From positions 347,614,302 through 347,678,301 of the forward strand of contig NC_090319.1 of the NCBI RefSeq assembly GCF_040869045.1: DNA of 64,000 bases. The letters are read 5' to 3'. The first letter of the stretch is position 1; every line of letters begins with the position of its first letter. Below are positions 9,755-21,125 of the stretch, piece by piece. Position numbers and translations under genes: made by a program. The stretch comes from Eurosta solidaginis (lineage: Eukaryota; Arthropoda; Insecta; Diptera; Tephritidae). The notes under the pieces are model-generated. The model did not search any database. It worked only from the letters and a program-made list of their open reading frames with translations, and was not told where the DNA came from.

Positions 9755-10320
9755 CTATATTTCTGGCATTTTTATAAATCTACAATGCAAAAATTTTACT
9801 TGATCAAATTCGCACAGTTGTCTTAAAGACTGTATTTGACTATCTTGAAAAAAGCGAGTTATGTTATGGTCTAGTCTCTTGACCTCTCCCCACGACCCTT
9901 CCGACCGACATTCGGAGTAAACAGTTTTAATCCATGTCATCTGGGGTCGTTCCCTCCGCCGAGTTCTGTGTGCGTTCCCGTCAAGCGCCCTTTTTGCTAT
10001 ACATGAATCGCTTTTTCTTAGTATATGGCCGATCCATTGCCATTTCCTTCTCTTTATGGTTGTTTGATTCAGCTCGGTGTTCGTCAGTCTTAAAAGATCT
10101 TCATTTGAAATAATGTTGGACCAGAATATACGGCATATTGTGCGCAAGCGTTTGTTTATGAACACCTATAGTTTACTGCTAATGAGTTCCGTCACTTTCC
10201 ACGTTTCAGAGCCGTAGAGTAGCACAGACTTCACGTTGCTATTGAATATTTTAAGTTTAGTGCTGCGGCTGAATGTGCTAGATCACCACACTTTTCTCAG
10301 TTTTTGAAACGCCACCCAGG
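9755..10320 (-). pseudogene. C-terminal fragment of an RTE/CR1-type LINE
   Basis: On the - strand the conceptual protein runs KLKIFNSNVKSVLLYGSETW, then INKRLRTICRIFWSNIISNE. RRKWQWIGHILRKSD and RRRERPQMTWIKTVYSE follow, closing with GEVKRLDHNITRF. This is the post-RT tail of RTE-like LINEs (LYG-x-E-x-W, RR-W-x-GH-x-R, RGRP-x-x-W). Two stops interrupt the upstream part. It is 5' truncated, as is usual for these insertions. Confidence 0.8.
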
Positions 10321-10530
10321 CCTTAATTAATATTGTGTGGTGCATGTCGCAATAAAAATAGAAACCTGCTCTTGAAATATTTGTATATGTGTTTATTCAA
10401 AAAATAATTTGTTGAAAACTAGTTCTAATTAGATGTGTGAAATTCAGTTTTGAAACTTCGATTTACCTTTAAACTAAAATTCAAAACTCAGGCAAAGTAA
10501 TATAAAATTTTGACATGAGTTTTCTATATA

Positions 10531-10672
10531 AGGAAACTTTTCTAAGCGGTGTCGTCTCTCAGCAGTGATTAGGAAGGAGTGTATTTGGTCATGGAAATTT
10601 TCTGTGTGAAAACACATCTGCCTTGTCAAATGTCGTCCGAAGTCGGCGTAAAATATGTAGCACCAGTCCCTT
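10531..10672 (+). mobile_element. Degenerate SINE body copy
   Basis: TTTTCTAAGCGGTGTCGTCT, CAGCAGTGATT, GGAGTGTATTT, ACATCTGCCTTG and CCGAAGTCGGCGTAAAAT match, in order, the body of the complete SINE at 41169-41535. The tRNA-like head is missing. Confidence 0.65.
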
Positions 10673-10689
10673 CGATTTATTTACTTACA

Positions 10690-11030
10690 TTCATATACAT
10701 ATTGCAGGTGCAAGCTTAGTTTTTTTAACTAATATGAAAGAATAAAAAGTGGTTGCAAAAGAATTTTTGAGAATTATTTGATTTTTCATTTTTTCTTTCT
10801 ATACAATTTTTTTTTTTCTTTAACTATCTTTTCTCGCTGATATTAATTTTAAATTTATCTTCCTTGGTACGTTGAGGTGTGATATATTTAAAAAATGTAT
10901 ATTGGCATAGAAAATTAATAAGGAAGGGAGCTCGAAAATAGGCGAAATTTAACGATTTTCTATGGAAGCTCTTACTATAGAATTTGTCATTGCACTTCTG
11001 GGCCAGATTTTTGTTCGCCACACGTAAGCA
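10690..11030. other. AT-rich unassigned DNA
   Basis: There are T-rich runs and no family I can name. A fragment of 65 codons on the - strand has no recognisable motif. Confidence 0.4.
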
Positions 11031-11038
11031 AAATACGA

Positions 11039-11116
11039 TTAAGCACTAGCGATCGTGGCTGCCAATATGCCAATCATGAAATAAACATTCAAAAAAACTT
11101 CCACGGAAGATAAATA
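11039..11116 (-). CDS. Possible downstream exon of the small membrane protein
   Basis: A hydrophobic C-terminal segment (VFLNVYFMIGILAATIASA, then stop) lies 350 bp downstream of the 11467-11787 frame on the same strand. The only nearby AG is within GTGGAAG, and no clear polypyrimidine tract precedes it. The join is therefore uncertain. Confidence 0.2.
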   Translation of the reverse strand, partial: YLSSVEVFLNVYFMIGILAATIASA

Positions 11117-11466
11117 TTGGAGGCATTTTTTGCAATAGGCAAAGCAATTTTTTTTTAATTTATTATAAGAATTTTTATAGTAATGTAGAAAGTTTACATG
11201 TATATAATATAGGTTTTTCTTTTGGCGAAAAACTCTCCCCCTCATGGATCCGCCACTGGTTACAGTATTGCTCGTCACACTATATGGTGGAGGATAGCTT
11301 TGAACACAACCAAAAAATGTTTCTTTTTCCAGGTCAATCTGTGCAAAAAATTTGATTTCGCTTAACATCCATGAAAAGAAGTTGTTGTATGTTGTTATGA
11401 AACATACTCATATTACAATATTTTCGACTTAGATGGTTGCTTTATCCAAGACCCAAAAAACCGTCG

Positions 11467-11787
11467 TTACATGTCGAACCAATGCGATGCTAGCACCACC
11501 GCATCTGGCATATCGAGAGAACAAACAAGTAATTTAAAATATTCAGGATTTTCTTGTCGTCGCGCCATGTGAAAGAAAATAAAAATTGCGAACGCGTTAA
11601 ATATTAAAAGAAAAGCGGGAACTCGGCTGAGAGAATAATTTTCTTCGACAATAAACAACGTCAAACTACATGAGGCAATCTTAATCCACACAAAACAGTA
11701 ATGAACTATTTCGATAACGAATGCAGATATTGTTGATAAAAGTAAAAATAGCGTAAAGTACTTTTTAAAAAACTCCATTGTTATCAA
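11467..11787 (-). CDS. Putative small multi-span membrane protein, exon 1
   Basis: This 106-residue frame starts MITMEFFKKYF. It has hydrophobic spans at about residues 10-33 (TLFLLLSTISAFVIEIVHYC), 36-48 (WIKIASCSLTLFIV), 56-73 (VPAFLLIFNAFAIFIFF) and 88-102 (LDMPDAVVLASHW). Positively charged short loops (HMARRQENPE) separate them. Codon use is unlike the surrounding repeats and there is no match to the LINE families here. I do not recognise the family. A later segment at about 11120-11039 on the same strand encodes VFLNVYFMIGILAATIASA and a stop. It could be a following exon, but I see no strong acceptor. It could also be a chance frame in AT-rich DNA. Confidence 0.4.
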   Translation of the reverse strand: MITMEFFKKYFTLFLLLSTISAFVIEIVHYCFVWIKIASCSLTLFIVEENYSLSRVPAFLLIFNAFAIFIFFHMARRQENPEYFKLLVCSLDMPDAVVLASHWFDM

Positions 11788-11854
11788 TATTTTTTTGCAA
11801 TTGCAAATATGGTTTTGGTGGACAGACTAGCTAGATTTCCTAATGTTTTTAATT

Positions 11855-11930
11855 CTGTTGTAGCAGTGCTTCACCCAATGTAATAGCTGCGACCACTGGC
11901 TATTTGTCAACAATAGTGGCGTTCCAATGA
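11855..11930 (-). mobile_element. Truncated 3' end of the Jockey-like LINE
   Basis: TTGTAGCAGTGCTTCACCC, then TAATAGCTGCGACCA, repeats the terminus of the intron-3 LINE (TTGTAGCAGTGCTTCGCCCC and TAATAGGTGCGACC near 3968). Only the extreme 3' end is present. Confidence 0.6.
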
Positions 11931-12097
11931 ACCCCTGATCCAGATACGGAGAGAAAATTAATATGAAAATGCAACAACAACGCTGTGATCCCGATATCAA
12001 TCTGGATCAGTTTCTGATCAACAGGGTGGCTCTGTTGATTTGGTTTTTTGTGGAAAATGTTTGACAACGTAGCCTATGTACTTGGTAGCACTTACAG

Positions 12098-12935
12098 CAC
12101 GGTGTGCCTGAAGCAAGTTTAATTGAAGGGTCAAAGCACAACCGATTTTCTCGTGGATTCTTATTTTGTGGACCAAATTAAGTCAGAATCCAAAATTTAG
12201 GCTTTTTCTACCGAGCCGTTTTTGAGAAAATTCGATTTAAGTTTTGAAAATAGCAAAAAATCAGTACTAATTTTTTGATCTTTTTTGATTTGTGGTCCGA
12301 TTTGGCTCATATTTGGAACACATAATACATGCAAGAATAGAAATCGACCTATGAAAAAAATTTCCGCTAAGTGGCGCATGGATCGAGATATTCACAAAAA
12401 TCGCATTTGTGGTCCGATATTGTTCCTATTTGGAACACATTATACATACATGAATAGAAAACGGCCTGCGAAAACAAATGCCGCTAGGTGGCGCAAAGAT
12501 CCAGATATTCAAATTTTTCGATACGATTTTTTGTGAATATATCGATCCTTGGCCCACCTAGCGGTGATTTTTTTTTTCATAAGTCGATTTTGTTCCAAAC
12601 ATGAGCCAAATCGGACCACAAATACGATTTTTGTGAATATCTCGATCCGTGGTGCATGGAGCGGCAATTTTTTTACATAGGTCGATTTCTATTCTTGCAT
12701 GTATTACGTGTTCCAAATATGAGCCAAATCGGACTACAAATCAAAAAAGATCAAAAAAGTTAGTACTGATTTTTTGCTATTTTCAAAATTTTAATCGAAT
12801 TTTCTCAAAAACGGATCGGTAGAAAAAGCTTAAATTTTATATTCTGACTTAATTTGGTCCATAAAACAAGAATCCACGCGAAAATCGGTTGTGCTTTGAT
12901 TAAACTTCAATTAAACTTTCTTCAGGCAAACCGTG
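12098..12935. mobile_element. 838-bp foldback (long inverted repeat) element
   Basis: The left end CACGGTGTGCCTGAAGCAAG and the right end, reverse complemented CACGGTTTGCCTGAAGAAAG, begin arms of roughly 400 bp that mirror to a centre near 12520. In each arm the order is AAGCACAACCGATTTTC, GGATTCTTATTTTGTGGACC, TTTTTGAGAAAATTCGAT, AATCAGTACTAA, GATTTGTGGTCCGATTTGGC. One or two units of the CCAAATATGAGCCAAATCGG dispersed repeat then lead to the centre. No transposase frame is present. Confidence 0.85.
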
Positions 12936-13384
12936 ACAGTCATATGCATGCACGAGGGCATTCGATATTTAACATATTTTCCACTCGAAACTCCTTATAT
13001 TTCTACTTTAAATCTGAAAACTATTTATTAAGGCCATAAAATATTATAATTTTAAATCATGATGGGAAACTATATATTTTTTATATGAAAAATACAAGAA
13101 TCACATCTTGATGTGCAAATGCTTTTTGCACAAAGCTCCTGACAGCATTAAACATTTTAATATTAGCCTTGGGAAGTTAGTTATTTAGTTCAAAACATTT
13201 CCTTTGGTACCTCTCCCGATATTTTTGGACGTGTTTCCACTGCAGACCCCTTTTAATCATTAGTACTCTAGCCTTTTTAAGCGTAAAATCTTTTAGAATT
13301 TTATGTGGAAAATATATAGCATTTGTGAAACTTGAAAATAACAGGCACCCTATTATGTGTACTTTGTTTACTTTGTACATTGGT
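12936..13384. other. Unassigned DNA
   Basis: It lies between the foldback element and the LINE scrap. Only short frames are present and no repeat was recognised. Confidence 0.4.
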
Positions 13385-13715
13385 AGACTGCTGCCAACGC
13401 TCGTGGTACTGATCCTATTCGTTCCATTGAGTTTTTATCGTGATCCAGAGCTCGAAGACTCAATGGAACGATACTAATGTCCTCTAATGGGAGTCCGACG
13501 AAACTTGCTGTTCCAACAGTGTTGGACCAGAGAGATATCGGTGTTAGAGGCGTTGATTCCACATTGCAATTGAAAAGATGGTTGGTGACATGTGTCCCCC
13601 ACATAGCAAGCGGCACATGCATTAGGTATGCTGAGGTTGATTCTAGATAAGTAAGAGTTTAACCTATAATAGCATCCAGATCAAAGTTGAGCTAGAGTGA
13701 CGCGCGTCTCACTGT
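13385..13715 (-). pseudogene. 3' fragment of a second Jockey-like LINE copy
   Basis: The - strand encodes NHLFNCNVESTPLTPISLW and ASFVGLPLEDISIVPLS, closely matching the C-terminal zinc-like region of the intron-3 LINE (NHLFNCDVEPTPLT, ASFLGLPLEGIDDSL). The Cys pair expected upstream is altered (VPLAMWGTHVT), so it is decayed. Confidence 0.75.
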
Positions 13716-14587
13716 TTATTTATAAACCTTGGGATTTCCCACCATTCGAGTCGCAAAGCTAATCTTATGAGTATCGCTTTTATTAATATGGACCTAAATC
13801 GTCGGCGTTCAAGGGTTCAAGCAAAAGTGACAGTTAGTCAGGGCAAATATTCACAAAAGAGAACAATTTGGACAGGCAAACTTTATAAAGTCCATTTTAG
13901 CATGTATAGCTGCTGGCATACTTTAGATTAAATTATCAAGCCCCGTAAGAACTTTTTGATAAGAAGCTTTTGATAAGAGTCATTCGATGATTGTGGACGT
14001 TTGCTAGAAATAGTTTGTGGGTTACACCAACTTTGCGCTTATAGCCCTGTAAGTGCATACGTAATTCTTTAGGTTGAATAGTTCAAGTCGCATTTGCACG
14101 ATTTTGTAAATGTTAAATGAGCGGTTTTGCCCTTTCACTGCTTATATACAAATAAGTATATAAGCACGCACATTTAAGCAAAAACACGTTATACTTTACA
14201 GCCAAAAGCTTACCATCATTCATATGCATGCACAGCTTTGTAAACATAAATCATAATAAATAACTTAGAAACACCTCAACATAAATTTTTGTGCGTTTAC
14301 GTTCGTCGGTGTTGCCAACAATTTTGAAAGTAATTTTTATCGCTGTCGCTTTCGGTTTTACTGTTACTTCTGTTGTTGTTTCTGCTATCACATATGTTTG
14401 TTGTTTATGCGAAGCTCTAACACTTTAACAAGGTCTTAGTATACAAAATGTGCCGAGCTGACTTAGTGAGAGACTTTGATGGGTAGCAACGGGGGCGGAC
14501 AACCACCTTCAATTTACGAAGTTACACTGTAAAAAAAGGAGCGAAAGTTTAACTTGAAAAAAATGTCAGTTGTCAGAATTTCATGGG
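13716..14587. other. Unassigned intergenic DNA
   Basis: No coding or repeat signal was recognised apart from ordinary AT-rich runs. Confidence 0.4.
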
Positions 14588-16134
14588 TTTTTATACTGAG
14601 CTGAGCAGAGCTCACAGAGTATATTAACTTTGTTCGCATAACGGTAATCCGTAACGGCATAAACTAATCGAGATAGATTTATACTTCTAGATATCAAAAT
14701 GATTTGGGCGAAAAAAGAAATTCATTTAGCCATGTCCGTCCGTCAGTCCGTAAACACGATAACTTGAGTAAATTTTGAGCTATCTTGATGAAATTTGGTA
14801 TGTAGGTTCCTGGGCGCTCGTCTAAGATCGCTGTTTAAAATGAACGAAATCAGACTACAACCACGCCCACTTTTTCGATATCGAAAATTTCGAAAAACAG
14901 AAAAAGTGCGATAATTCATTACCAAAGGCGGATAAAGCGAAGAAACTTGGTAGGTGCGTTGACCTTATGACGCAGAATAGAAAATTAGTAAAATTTTGGA
15001 CAATGGGCGTGGCACCGCCCACTTTTAAAAGAACGTAATTTAAAAGTTTTGCAAGCTGTAATTTCGCAGTCGTTGGAGATATCATGATGAAATTTGGCAG
15101 GCACATTACCCCTATTACTATATGTGTGCTTAATAAAAACTGCCACAATCGGATGACGAACACGCCCACTTTAAAGAAAAAAATTTTTTAAGTCAAATTT
15201 TAAGAAAAAATTTAATATCTTTACAGTATATAAGTAAATTATGTCAACATTCAACTCCAGTAATGATATGGTGCAACAAAATACAAAAATAAAAGAAAAT
15301 TTCAAAATGGGCGTGGCTCCACCCTTTTTCATTTAATTCGTCTAGAATACTTTTAATGCCATAAGTCGAAGAGAAATTTACCAATCCTTGTGAAATTTGG
15401 TAGGGGAATAGATTATATGACGGTAACTGTTTTCTGTGAAAATGGGCGAAATCGGTTGAAGCCACGCCCGGTTTTTATACACAGTCAACCTTCTGTCCTT
15501 CTGCTCGGCCTTTAACACGATAACTTGAGCAAATATCGATATATCTTTACTAAACTTTGTTCACGTACTTATTTGAACTCACTTTATCTTGGTATAAAAA
15601 ATGGCCGAAATCTGACTATGACCACGCCCACTTACGAAAAATGAAAAAAAAATTGATAATTCTATACCAAATATGAAAAAAGAGATAAAACATGGAATGC
15701 AGGAATGCTGTTCGTGGTACTACATATATAAATGAATTAGCGGTACCCGACAGATGATGTTCTGGGTCACCCCTGGTCCACATTTTTATCGATATCTCGA
15801 AAACGCCTTCAGATATACAACTAAGGGCCACTCCCTTTTAAAACCCTCATTAATACTTTTAATTTCATACCCATATCGTACAAACACATTCTAGAGTGAC
15901 CTTTGGTCCACATTTATGGCGGTATCCCAAAATGGCGTCCACCTATAGAACTATGGCCCTCTCCCTTTTAAAATACTCTTTAGTACCTTCCATTTATAAC
16001 CCATATCATACAAGCACATTCCAGGGTTACCCTAGGTTCATTTTGCTAATCACCATTCCCTTATTTTGTCTCCAAAGCTCTCAGCTGAGTATGTAATGTT
16101 CGATTACACCCGAACTTAGCCTTCCTTGCTTGTT
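14588..16134 (+). mobile_element. 1.5-kb non-coding family, copy 2
   Basis: It starts TTTTTATACTGAGCTGAGCA and ends with CTCAGCTGAGTATGTAATGT and CCGAACTTAGCCTTCCTTGC. All internal landmarks of copy 1 are present, including four CACGCCC boxes and the GTCCACATTTATGGCGGTAT subrepeats. It also contains the segment AAGTCGAAGAGAAATTTACC, which copy 1 lacks, so copies vary by internal deletion. Confidence 0.85.
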
Positions 16135-16929
16135 AAATACTAGTAAGATTTAGCAAAATAAATCCTACGACAACTGAAATGGTTCTATTCACAAGGTGGT
16201 ATAAAATACCATGTTTCCAACAAAGGCGGTTAAGTACATCGAAGTTACTTAGGAGAAAAAATTGATCTGAACTAAGAATCCTGCAGAGAAGTGAGTAGCT
16301 AGTTATAAAAATGTCTAGTTCAGAACTAGTTTTAAACTACAAGATATGTACTAGTGTGTTATTAACTAGATTTCCTCCAGTTATAAAATCGACAGTTTGG
16401 GTTTTTGTATTTCTAATTTAACATATACTTCAGAAATAGGCCACCAACAAACAAAACTGCTACCAGCTTAAGGAGCTTCGACTATGAATATTCCTTTTAT
16501 CCAGCACTTTACCACCGTCTCAGAACTATCGAAAAAGGGAATAATATCGTACCAAAAACAACATGTAGAATTTCTGTCCGCTTCGGAGCTAACGGAATAT
16601 TGCAAGGAAAAGAACTGGATCTAAATGGTAAATTTTTAAACTAGTTCGGAGCTATTGGAAAAGTGCCAACAAAGCAACTAGTTCTAAAGTGGAAATTTGT
16701 ATCTTGTTCAGAGCTGTAGAAAAGAGCTGTAGGACATCGCCATATGAAATTCTCCACTTAAAAGCGTGTAAAAGAGATAGAGTGCAAACTAATAGTGGTT
16801 CCGAATGCACTAGAAGCGCATTAGTTTTGAACTAGATATTTTCGCTATAGGGAATCTCGAGGACAGATCCTGGATGCCTCTGAAGCAGCCGGGGCAAAAT
16901 GTGGGTCTTAAAGCCGCAAATTATGGTTG

Positions 16930-17200
16930 GGTTGTACATCGTGTTCGTTAGAGTCAACTTATTCACTGGCATTACAGCTTGTCGGCCGGCACTCGAAAGA
17001 TAGGACACTCGTGCCCATCAGTATAGCTCTTATACACAGGTCAGCCGCAATTCTTATATCAGGTACGCTACCCTCCACAACTACCAAGGCTCTAGAGGTT
17101 ATGCTCAACAATATACCTATATGGTAAACTCCAGTGTTGCAGCTGGACTTAAAACAGTCCTGTCATGCAGCGGCATCAGATTTGGTCATACTACTTTTCT
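16930..17200 (+). pseudogene. LINE fragment (region between RT and RNase H)
   Basis: The + strand frame includes RSAAILISGTLPSTTTKALE and VMLNNIPI. This fits the Jockey/R1-type phrase A-x-L-x-I-x-G-A-x-R-T-T-P-x-x-A-L-E-V-x-L-x-x-x-P. A stop follows at NNIPIW. No catalytic residues remain. Confidence 0.6.
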
Positions 17201-17439
17201 GCGAAACACCACGGAAAATTTTCAAATAGATTATCCTACCCCGGCCCTTCCTCTAGACAGCATCGTCTCTATCAGAATTCCAGAGCACCACGAATAAGAT
17301 GATATCTCCGCTCCATACCAATAATCTCAGTAACATTTCACTGAATCCGCCGCCTGTCAACCGATTACACTGGAAGCCGAACGCTGTCCATCGATCCTAC
17401 GCCTGTCACCACTCCCATAAGTACAACTCTCCACCACGG

Positions 17440-17454
17440 TGTGTGTGTGTGTGT
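17440..17454. repeat. (GT)n microsatellite
   Basis: A short GTGTGTGTGTGTG run within otherwise unassigned DNA. Confidence 0.6.
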
Positions 17455-18535
17455 TCGCCTGAACCAAGTTACCCCGCAAAAAGAGTAACGTGTATTCATT
17501 TAGAAAGGATATAAGTTTCTTGATTAGCTGAGTGCCACATGATATCCAGGGCTTTAGCTTAATTGTAAATCTAGTGTAATATTTTATTTAAATAATTTTT
17601 TATTTAACTTTTTTTTTCAATGTATATAACCGGCTCCATAAGTTTTCATCTTCATCAACTATTTATTTTATTGTTTAGCAGCGCTGACATAAACATATAT
17701 TCCTATACATATACATAGATAGGTATGCATACATTCATAGATATGTATATCCAAGTATGAATTGTTATATTAAAATAATTTTCTACACCACTTTCTAGAC
17801 ATTTCACCTAACTACAGCAAAGATTTTCAGCAACTATTTCCGCCGTTGTTGCCTGAAGTCTTCCTGCAGTGCCTTGCTGCTTGATTTTCTAAATTTTGTT
17901 TGCTATGTTGTTGCGATAAAATTGATTCATAACTTAAATAAATCATGCGAAAGTAAAAACTTTGTTAGTATATATCAACACCACCGCACATATTTACTGT
18001 GACGTGCACATGTACACAAATCTACAGTGGCGCTTGCACTGTTTGCAGTGTTACTCCGTATAGTAGTCTCTAGTTCGAAACTGGTGCGCTTCTAGTGCAT
18101 TCGGATTCACTACCACTTCGTCATCTATCTCTTTTACATACTTTCAACTGGCGAATTTAACATAGCAATGCCCATGCGGTGAAAATCGTCCCCGCTACAT
18201 CACCTTTTCTCTAGTTTTGAACTAGATACAAATTTCCACCTTAGGACTAGTTGTTTATTGACACTTTTTCGACAATTTCGAACAGGTGGGAAAGTGTGTG
18301 AAAAAAAAATATTCCTTAATGCAGCAGTTTTTTGTTGTTAGCTAAAAATATATCACTACATAGTATAAAACAAAGTCGCTTTTTCTGTCCCTATGTCCGT
18401 TTGAGTGCTTAAACCTTTAAAACTGTGCAACGCATTTTGATGCGTTTTTTTAGTAGATAGAGTGATTGAAGTGTATAATTGTGGATAAATACTGTTATTT
18501 TTGGAGTTTCTAATGTGATGTCGTAAATAATTATA

Positions 18536-19455
18536 TCTATATATATAAAAGAAAGTGGTGTTTGTTACACTATTTATAACTCAAGAACGGATACACCGAT
18601 TTGGGTGAAAATTGATGGAGCGGTAGCTTAGAATCCGGAGACGGACATAGGATACTTTTTATCCCGTTCTGGCTAGGATCTTGAGATCAAAACGTGGACC
18701 TGGGTAATCCTGGGGTGTATTTGTACAATATATCAAATGGAAGCTGTTATTGAGTGCTTTAGTACAGGGTAGCTTTTATACCTATTGGTGCCTAGGGTCT
18801 CGAGATATAGGCCAAAACGTGGACCCGGGTACCCCTAGAATGTGTTTATAGAATGTGGATATAAAATGGAAGCTGTTATTGAGTGCTTTAGTACATCAAA
18901 TGAAAGCTGTTGCTGAGAGCTTTGAAGTAATTTTCATTATGATATTCGATTTAGTCGTATCAACCTGGCAAAACTGATAAATATGCATGCGAAGCAGAAA
19001 TAAAGACATGTATTAATAATAGCCACATACCTATTTACACACGTCCTATTTATTAAATTTGCCTATATTAGTATTTAAGATCCTTTTTGCGGGAAGTAGA
19101 CCAGAGAAGGGCTGGGACTGGGATTAGGACTAGGACTGTGGCTGAGACTCGAAGTGGGATCGGGACTAGGAATGGGACTGAAACAAAATACATACCACCC
19201 TCTGGGGTTGGCAATAAGGGATGAAGAAAAATGAGAAGGACTTGAGGGAAGAGAAAAGAGGGAAGGGGATTGATGAAGAGATAGAGTGAGATGAAGATAG
19301 AAATAGATGAATCGAAAAAGACGGTGGCAGGAGTGAGGTATTAGAAGAAGTGAGAAGGAAGAGGGGGGGCAGAGTTGGATGGGAAAAAAATTATTAAAAT
19401 GTAAGCAGATAGACCAAATTTAGGGCAGAGCAACGTCTACCGGCTCTGCTAGTGT
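18536..19455 (+). mobile_element. Helitron-like non-autonomous relic (tentative)
   Basis: The 5' side begins TCTATATATATAAAAGAAAG, then TATTTATAACTCAAGAACGG and ACCGATTTGGGTGAAAATTG. The 3' side ends CAACGTCTACCGGCTCTGCTAGT. The TC start and CTAG end, with a GC-rich hairpin-like stretch before it, suggest a Helitron-type element. Inside are AAACGTGGACCTGGGTA phrases and, from 19110, a purine-rich GGGACTGGGATTAGGACTAG run. A similar purine-rich run and end (CATCTGACGGGTCTGCTAG) occurs at 39.8-40.2 kb. No replicase frame is present. Confidence 0.45.
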
Positions 19456-19619
19456 TAAATATGATATACAAATATCCACACTGTTGATTTTATAACTTGA
19501 AAGAATCTCGCTTCTTATGGAAGCATGACCCCACCTACTTTGAAACACAAAAATAAAAAAAAATGGCGACGGAGCAAGTAAAACGTAAACTGTATAAACT
19601 TCGAAAATTCATAAAATAA

Positions 19620-19925
19620 GATTTTTAATATCTCAATTTTTGCGCCACCTGGCTCCGATTTTTTCCATATAACGCTTTCTATTCATATATGTAATATGTG
19701 TTCGGGAGTTTTTTTACACAGCGATTTCTATTTCCGTATGTAATAAGTGTTCCAAATATGAGCCTATCGGAACACAAATACGATTTTTTGAAATATTTCG
19801 ATCCATGCGCCACCTACCGGACATTTTTTTCTTATTATTGCATTGTCATCGGGTTCTGAACTGTATTCCAAGTTTCAAGCTTATAGCTTATGGGGAAGTT
19901 ACTTAAATTTCGATTACAAAATTCT
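19620..19925 (+). repeat. Dispersed CCAAATATGAGCC repeat copy
   Basis: It contains TTTTGCGCCACCTGGCTCCG, GTGTTCCAAATATGAGCC, ATCGGAACACAAATACGA, ATGCGCCACCTACCGGA and TGTCATCGGGTTCTGAACTG, matching the blocks at 1355 and 60806. Confidence 0.7.
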
Positions 19926-19929
19926 GTTG

Positions 19930-20574
19930 GCGGCACAGAGTCAAGATAAATAAAACCGCTTAAAAAAACACGGCTATTATTTATTATATTCTATTAGATA
20001 AATTAGTGATAATCTTAAATTATCTTCTTATTTCAAACTTTTCACTAATATGTATATTCCATATTCAAATTTTAAGTTCAAGTGAGACGAAATAAATTTT
20101 TGTCAGTGCATGTCCATTCTTCATTTTGTTTTCTAAAGAATGACGACAACCAATCAGCGAGCAGAAATGGCGCTGGCACGTACACAAAACCAGTCGGACT
20201 TGGTAGCTTTTAAAATTAACGTATCGCATTGTTTTCTTGAATACAATCAAAACTACTTCTGCATGCGTTGCATGCGTTCAATTAAAATTTAATTTAATTT
20301 AAAATTACTTCAAAAGTCATTTAACACGAAATTGTAGCAGTATAGTTCCTAGTGTGCACAGCGAAACACATTCGGTTGTAGGCGAGAAGATAGAATGCGT
20401 GCGCGCGGGGATGTGTGGTATGCTTGCCTGAGCGTTTTACAAAAACAATTGCGTGAAAGCACTTATGGAGTGACGACTCCTGGAATAGACAGACAAGCTA
20501 AGTACGAAAGAATTACGCCACGCAGAACCTGACCTCTCTACATATTTATAACTGTTGCTTTTTATTACGACAAC
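19930..20574. other. Unassigned DNA
   Basis: A short AATTTAATTTAATTT run near 20280 and GCGTGCGCGCGGGG at 20398 stand out. No gene is seen. Confidence 0.4.
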
Positions 20575-21125
20575 ACTTTTTATACCTTTCATGAACATGA
20601 AATGTTATATTAACTTTTGTCCGATGTTTGTAACGTTGAGAAATATAGAAGATAGACTCACAATTAAGTATACTGAATCGATCAGGGCGACGAACTGAGT
20701 CGAAATAACCATGTCCGTCTGTCCGTCCGTCCCTTTGTCCGTCCGTCCGTCTGTCTGTTTGAACGCAAACTAGTCCCTCAAATTTTGAGATATCTCAATG
20801 AAATTTGGCACAAGGATGTACTTTTGTATTATATTAGATATTTGTCGGATCTGGTAGGATCGCACCACTATAACGTATATCTCTCATACAACCGGTCGTT
20901 CAGATAAGACGATTTTGGTCATTCCTGCCGCAATTTAGAAAGGATAAACGTGAAACTCGGTGATATATATTATAACATATCATAGAATATATCCTGAAAA
21001 AATCACTTTGATCGGAGCTATATATACTATAAATCCCATACAACCGATCGTTCAGATAGAAAGATTTTTAGCCATTTCTCCCTTAATTTCCAATATAAAA
21101 ACGTTAAGCTTGGCGAGTACAAAAC
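20575..21125 (+). repeat. Second non-coding dispersed family (ATACCTTTCATGAACATGAA)
   Basis: It begins TTTTTATACCTTTCATGAAC and continues with a tract of CCGTC/CTGTC runs (20710-20755), TGAGATATCTCAATGAAATT, and two internal repeats of CATACAACCG(G/A)TCGTTCAGAT (20890 and 21045). The architecture resembles the 1.5-kb family, but the sequence differs. No coding frame is present. Confidence 0.6.

Larger units (their letters stand above)
16651..18290. mobile_element. Element bounded by ~200-bp inverted repeats
   Basis: The left arm (16651-16850) contains AAAGTGCCAACAAAGCAACT, AAAGTGGAAATTTGTATC, AAAAGAGATAGA and CCGAATGCACTAGAAGCGCA. The right arm (18070-18290) carries the same blocks reverse complemented. 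ACTAGTT/GAACTAG words recur in both arms and also at 16310-16380. About 1.2 kb lies between, including a LINE scrap. It may be a long-TIR DNA element or two facing copies of one repeat. Confidence 0.6.

Noticed and set aside
17299..17514. 71-codon Cys-rich frame on the + strand
   Set aside because: The CVCVCS run is a translated GT microsatellite. No domain remains when it is removed.
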